From Planctomycetaceae bacterium (lineage in GTDB: Bacteria > Planctomycetota > Planctomycetia > Pirellulales > PALSA-1355): a stretch of 15,400 nt of DNA. Made by a program: the position numbers and the translations under genes. Where the stretch lies: the NCBI GenBank assembly GCA_005773095.1, contig SXHT01000218.1, positions 1-15,400 on the forward strand, given 5' to 3'. This document shows, piece after piece, positions 14,869-15,400 of the stretch (position 1 is the stretch's first letter; each line of letters starts with the position of its first letter). A model generated the notes under the pieces. It was given only the letters and a program-made list of their open reading frames with translations. It did not search any database and was not told the DNA's origin.

Positions 14869-14955
14869 CAGGGCCAATCCGTTATCCGCTGTAGGGCCGG
14901 CTGTGCCGGCCAGAGCTGAGCAATGGCACCCTACCGGCCGGCAGAGCCGGCCCTA
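14869..14955 (-). mobile_element. Miniature inverted-repeat element, partial copy 3
   Basis: Its left 42 bases are almost exactly the reverse complement of the right end of copy 2, beginning CAGGGCCAATCCGTTATCCG. It therefore lies in the opposite orientation to copies 1 and 2. The 20-base inner arms (14892-14911 and 14936-14955, TAGGGCCGGC type) are complete with one mismatch, but the spacer between them is different. The far terminal repeat is missing, so the copy is truncated or a variant. Confidence 0.7.
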
Positions 14956-15020
14956 CGTTCGCCTAGTCCGCCTCAACCTAACGAAGTATCATGACGGACT
15001 TTAGCACGGGTCACGCCGTA

Positions 15021-15096
15021 GGGGTCGGGAGTTGGTTTCGCGGACCAGACCCTCGTCATCTGCGAAGTCAGGCTCGCGAAGCCGACTCCCAACCCC
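15021..15096. repeat. Long hairpin immediately upstream of alaS
   Basis: Bases 15021-15042 (starting GGGGTCGGGAGTTGG) can pair with 15075-15096 (ending GACTCCCAACCCC) over 22 positions, with one mismatch and two G-T pairs, around a 32-base loop. The right arm ends 9 bases before the alaS ATG and occupies the normal ribosome-binding region. It may be a leader structure that affects alaS translation, or another palindromic repeat. Confidence 0.6.
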
Positions 15097-15105
15097 CCAG
15101 TTTCC

Positions 15106-15400
15106 ATGAAAACCAACGAGCTTCGGGAAAAGTACCTGGCGTTCTTCGAAACCAAAGGCTGTGTCCGCCGACCAAGCGACGTGCTGGTGCCGCGCTGGGA
15201 CCCCTCGGTGCTGTTCACGCCGGCGGGGATGAACCAGTTCAAGGACCACTTCCTAGGCAAATGCAAGCTGGAGTTCACCCGCGCGACGACGTGCCAAAAG
15301 TGCCTTCGCACGGGCGACATTGAGAACGTCGGCCGCACGGCGTATCACCACACATTCTTCGAGATGCTCGGCAATTTCAGTTTTGGCGATTACTTCAAGC
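15106..15400 (+). CDS. alaS: Alanine--tRNA ligase, N-terminal part (runs off the window)
   Basis: AlaS charges tRNA-Ala with alanine. The 98 residues present are the start of its class II catalytic domain: Leu-Arg-Glu-Lys-Tyr-Leu-Ala-Phe-Phe-Glu near the N-terminus, Leu-Phe-Thr-Pro-Ala-Gly-Met-Asn-Gln-Phe-Lys (motif-1 region), Arg-Ala-Thr-Thr-Cys-Gln-Lys-Cys-Leu-Arg, and His-His-Thr-Phe-Phe-Glu-Met-Leu-Gly-Asn-Phe-Ser-Phe-Gly-Asp-Tyr-Phe-Lys (motif 2) at the window edge. The position before the double His is Tyr, where most bacteria have Arg. The short form without the usual insert before Glu-Asn-Val-Gly also looks lineage-specific. ATG 15106-15108 is the natural start, giving Met-Lys-Thr-Asn-Glu-Leu-Arg. 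No ribosome binding site is visible; the arm of a long hairpin sits there instead. Confidence 0.95.
   Translation, partial: MKTNELREKYLAFFETKGCVRRPSDVLVPRWDPSVLFTPAGMNQFKDHFLGKCKLEFTRATTCQKCLRTGDIENVGRTAYHHTFFEMLGNFSFGDYFK

Larger units (their letters stand above)
14807..15105. other. Intergenic region before alaS with two inverted-repeat structures
   Basis: No gene is seen. The region holds a partial copy of the miniature repeat element (14869-14955) and a separate long hairpin (15021-15096) ending 9 bases before the alaS start. A 13-base motif GCGCTGTCACGCA at 14832-14844 also occurs upstream of recA at 11687-11699. Confidence 0.6.

Noticed and set aside
1..15400. CRISPR array, prophage, defence island, tRNA or rRNA genes
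   Set aside because: I saw no regularly spaced repeats, phage or nuclease/toxin motifs, or cloverleaf/rRNA sequence on either strand. Apart from the repeat elements the window is housekeeping and unknown genes.

Overview
The window looks like chromosomal DNA of a planctomycete, probably near the Pirellulales. The reasons are a membrane-anchored Ser/Thr kinase with the extra N-terminal region typical of planctomycete kinases, several small lineage-type hypothetical proteins, generally weak ribosome binding sites, GC-rich sequence and many short palindromic repeats between genes. Taxonomy is inferred from gene content; no 16S or other marker RNA is present.

Layout. Bases 1-235 hold an N-terminal scrap of a lemA-type gene on the minus strand, followed by about 660 bases without a convincing gene. 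A plus-strand MFS permease (968-2377) converges on a minus-strand block read right to left. That block holds a 3'-truncated gluconolactonase-like gene (4919-5458) and a Ser/Thr kinase with six membrane segments (2481-4835). A second minus-strand cluster runs YhiN/HI0933-type flavoprotein (8026-9345), a 101-residue unknown (7711-8016), a GlpG-like rhomboid protease (6735-7670) and a CorA magnesium channel (5568-6701). Two plus-strand genes, one exported and one membrane-anchored unknown (9465-10552), converge within 4 bases on a minus-strand membrane protein (10557-11354). The right end is all plus strand: recA (11944-13230), an HtrA-like protein with two PDZ domains (13304-14806), and the start of alaS (15106, running off the edge).

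The gene set is mostly housekeeping and envelope or signalling functions, and I see no defence island, CRISPR array, prophage or biosynthetic cluster. The unusual content is in the detail. (1) Three copies of a short element with terminal inverted repeats lie around recA. The two complete copies are flanked by imperfect 10-base direct repeats, as expected of a transposed miniature element. (2) The recA reading frame appears shifted by one base near its end, so it reads through its likely original stop into one of these elements. (3) The HtrA-like protein keeps the catalytic serine but has Asp and Asn where the catalytic His and Asp should be, suggesting a pseudoprotease. (4) The flavoprotein carries an in-frame insertion of about 30 residues encoded by a palindromic repeat. 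(5) Two genes, lemA and the gluconolactonase, survive only as 5' fragments.

All family assignments come from reading motifs by eye; none was checked against a database.
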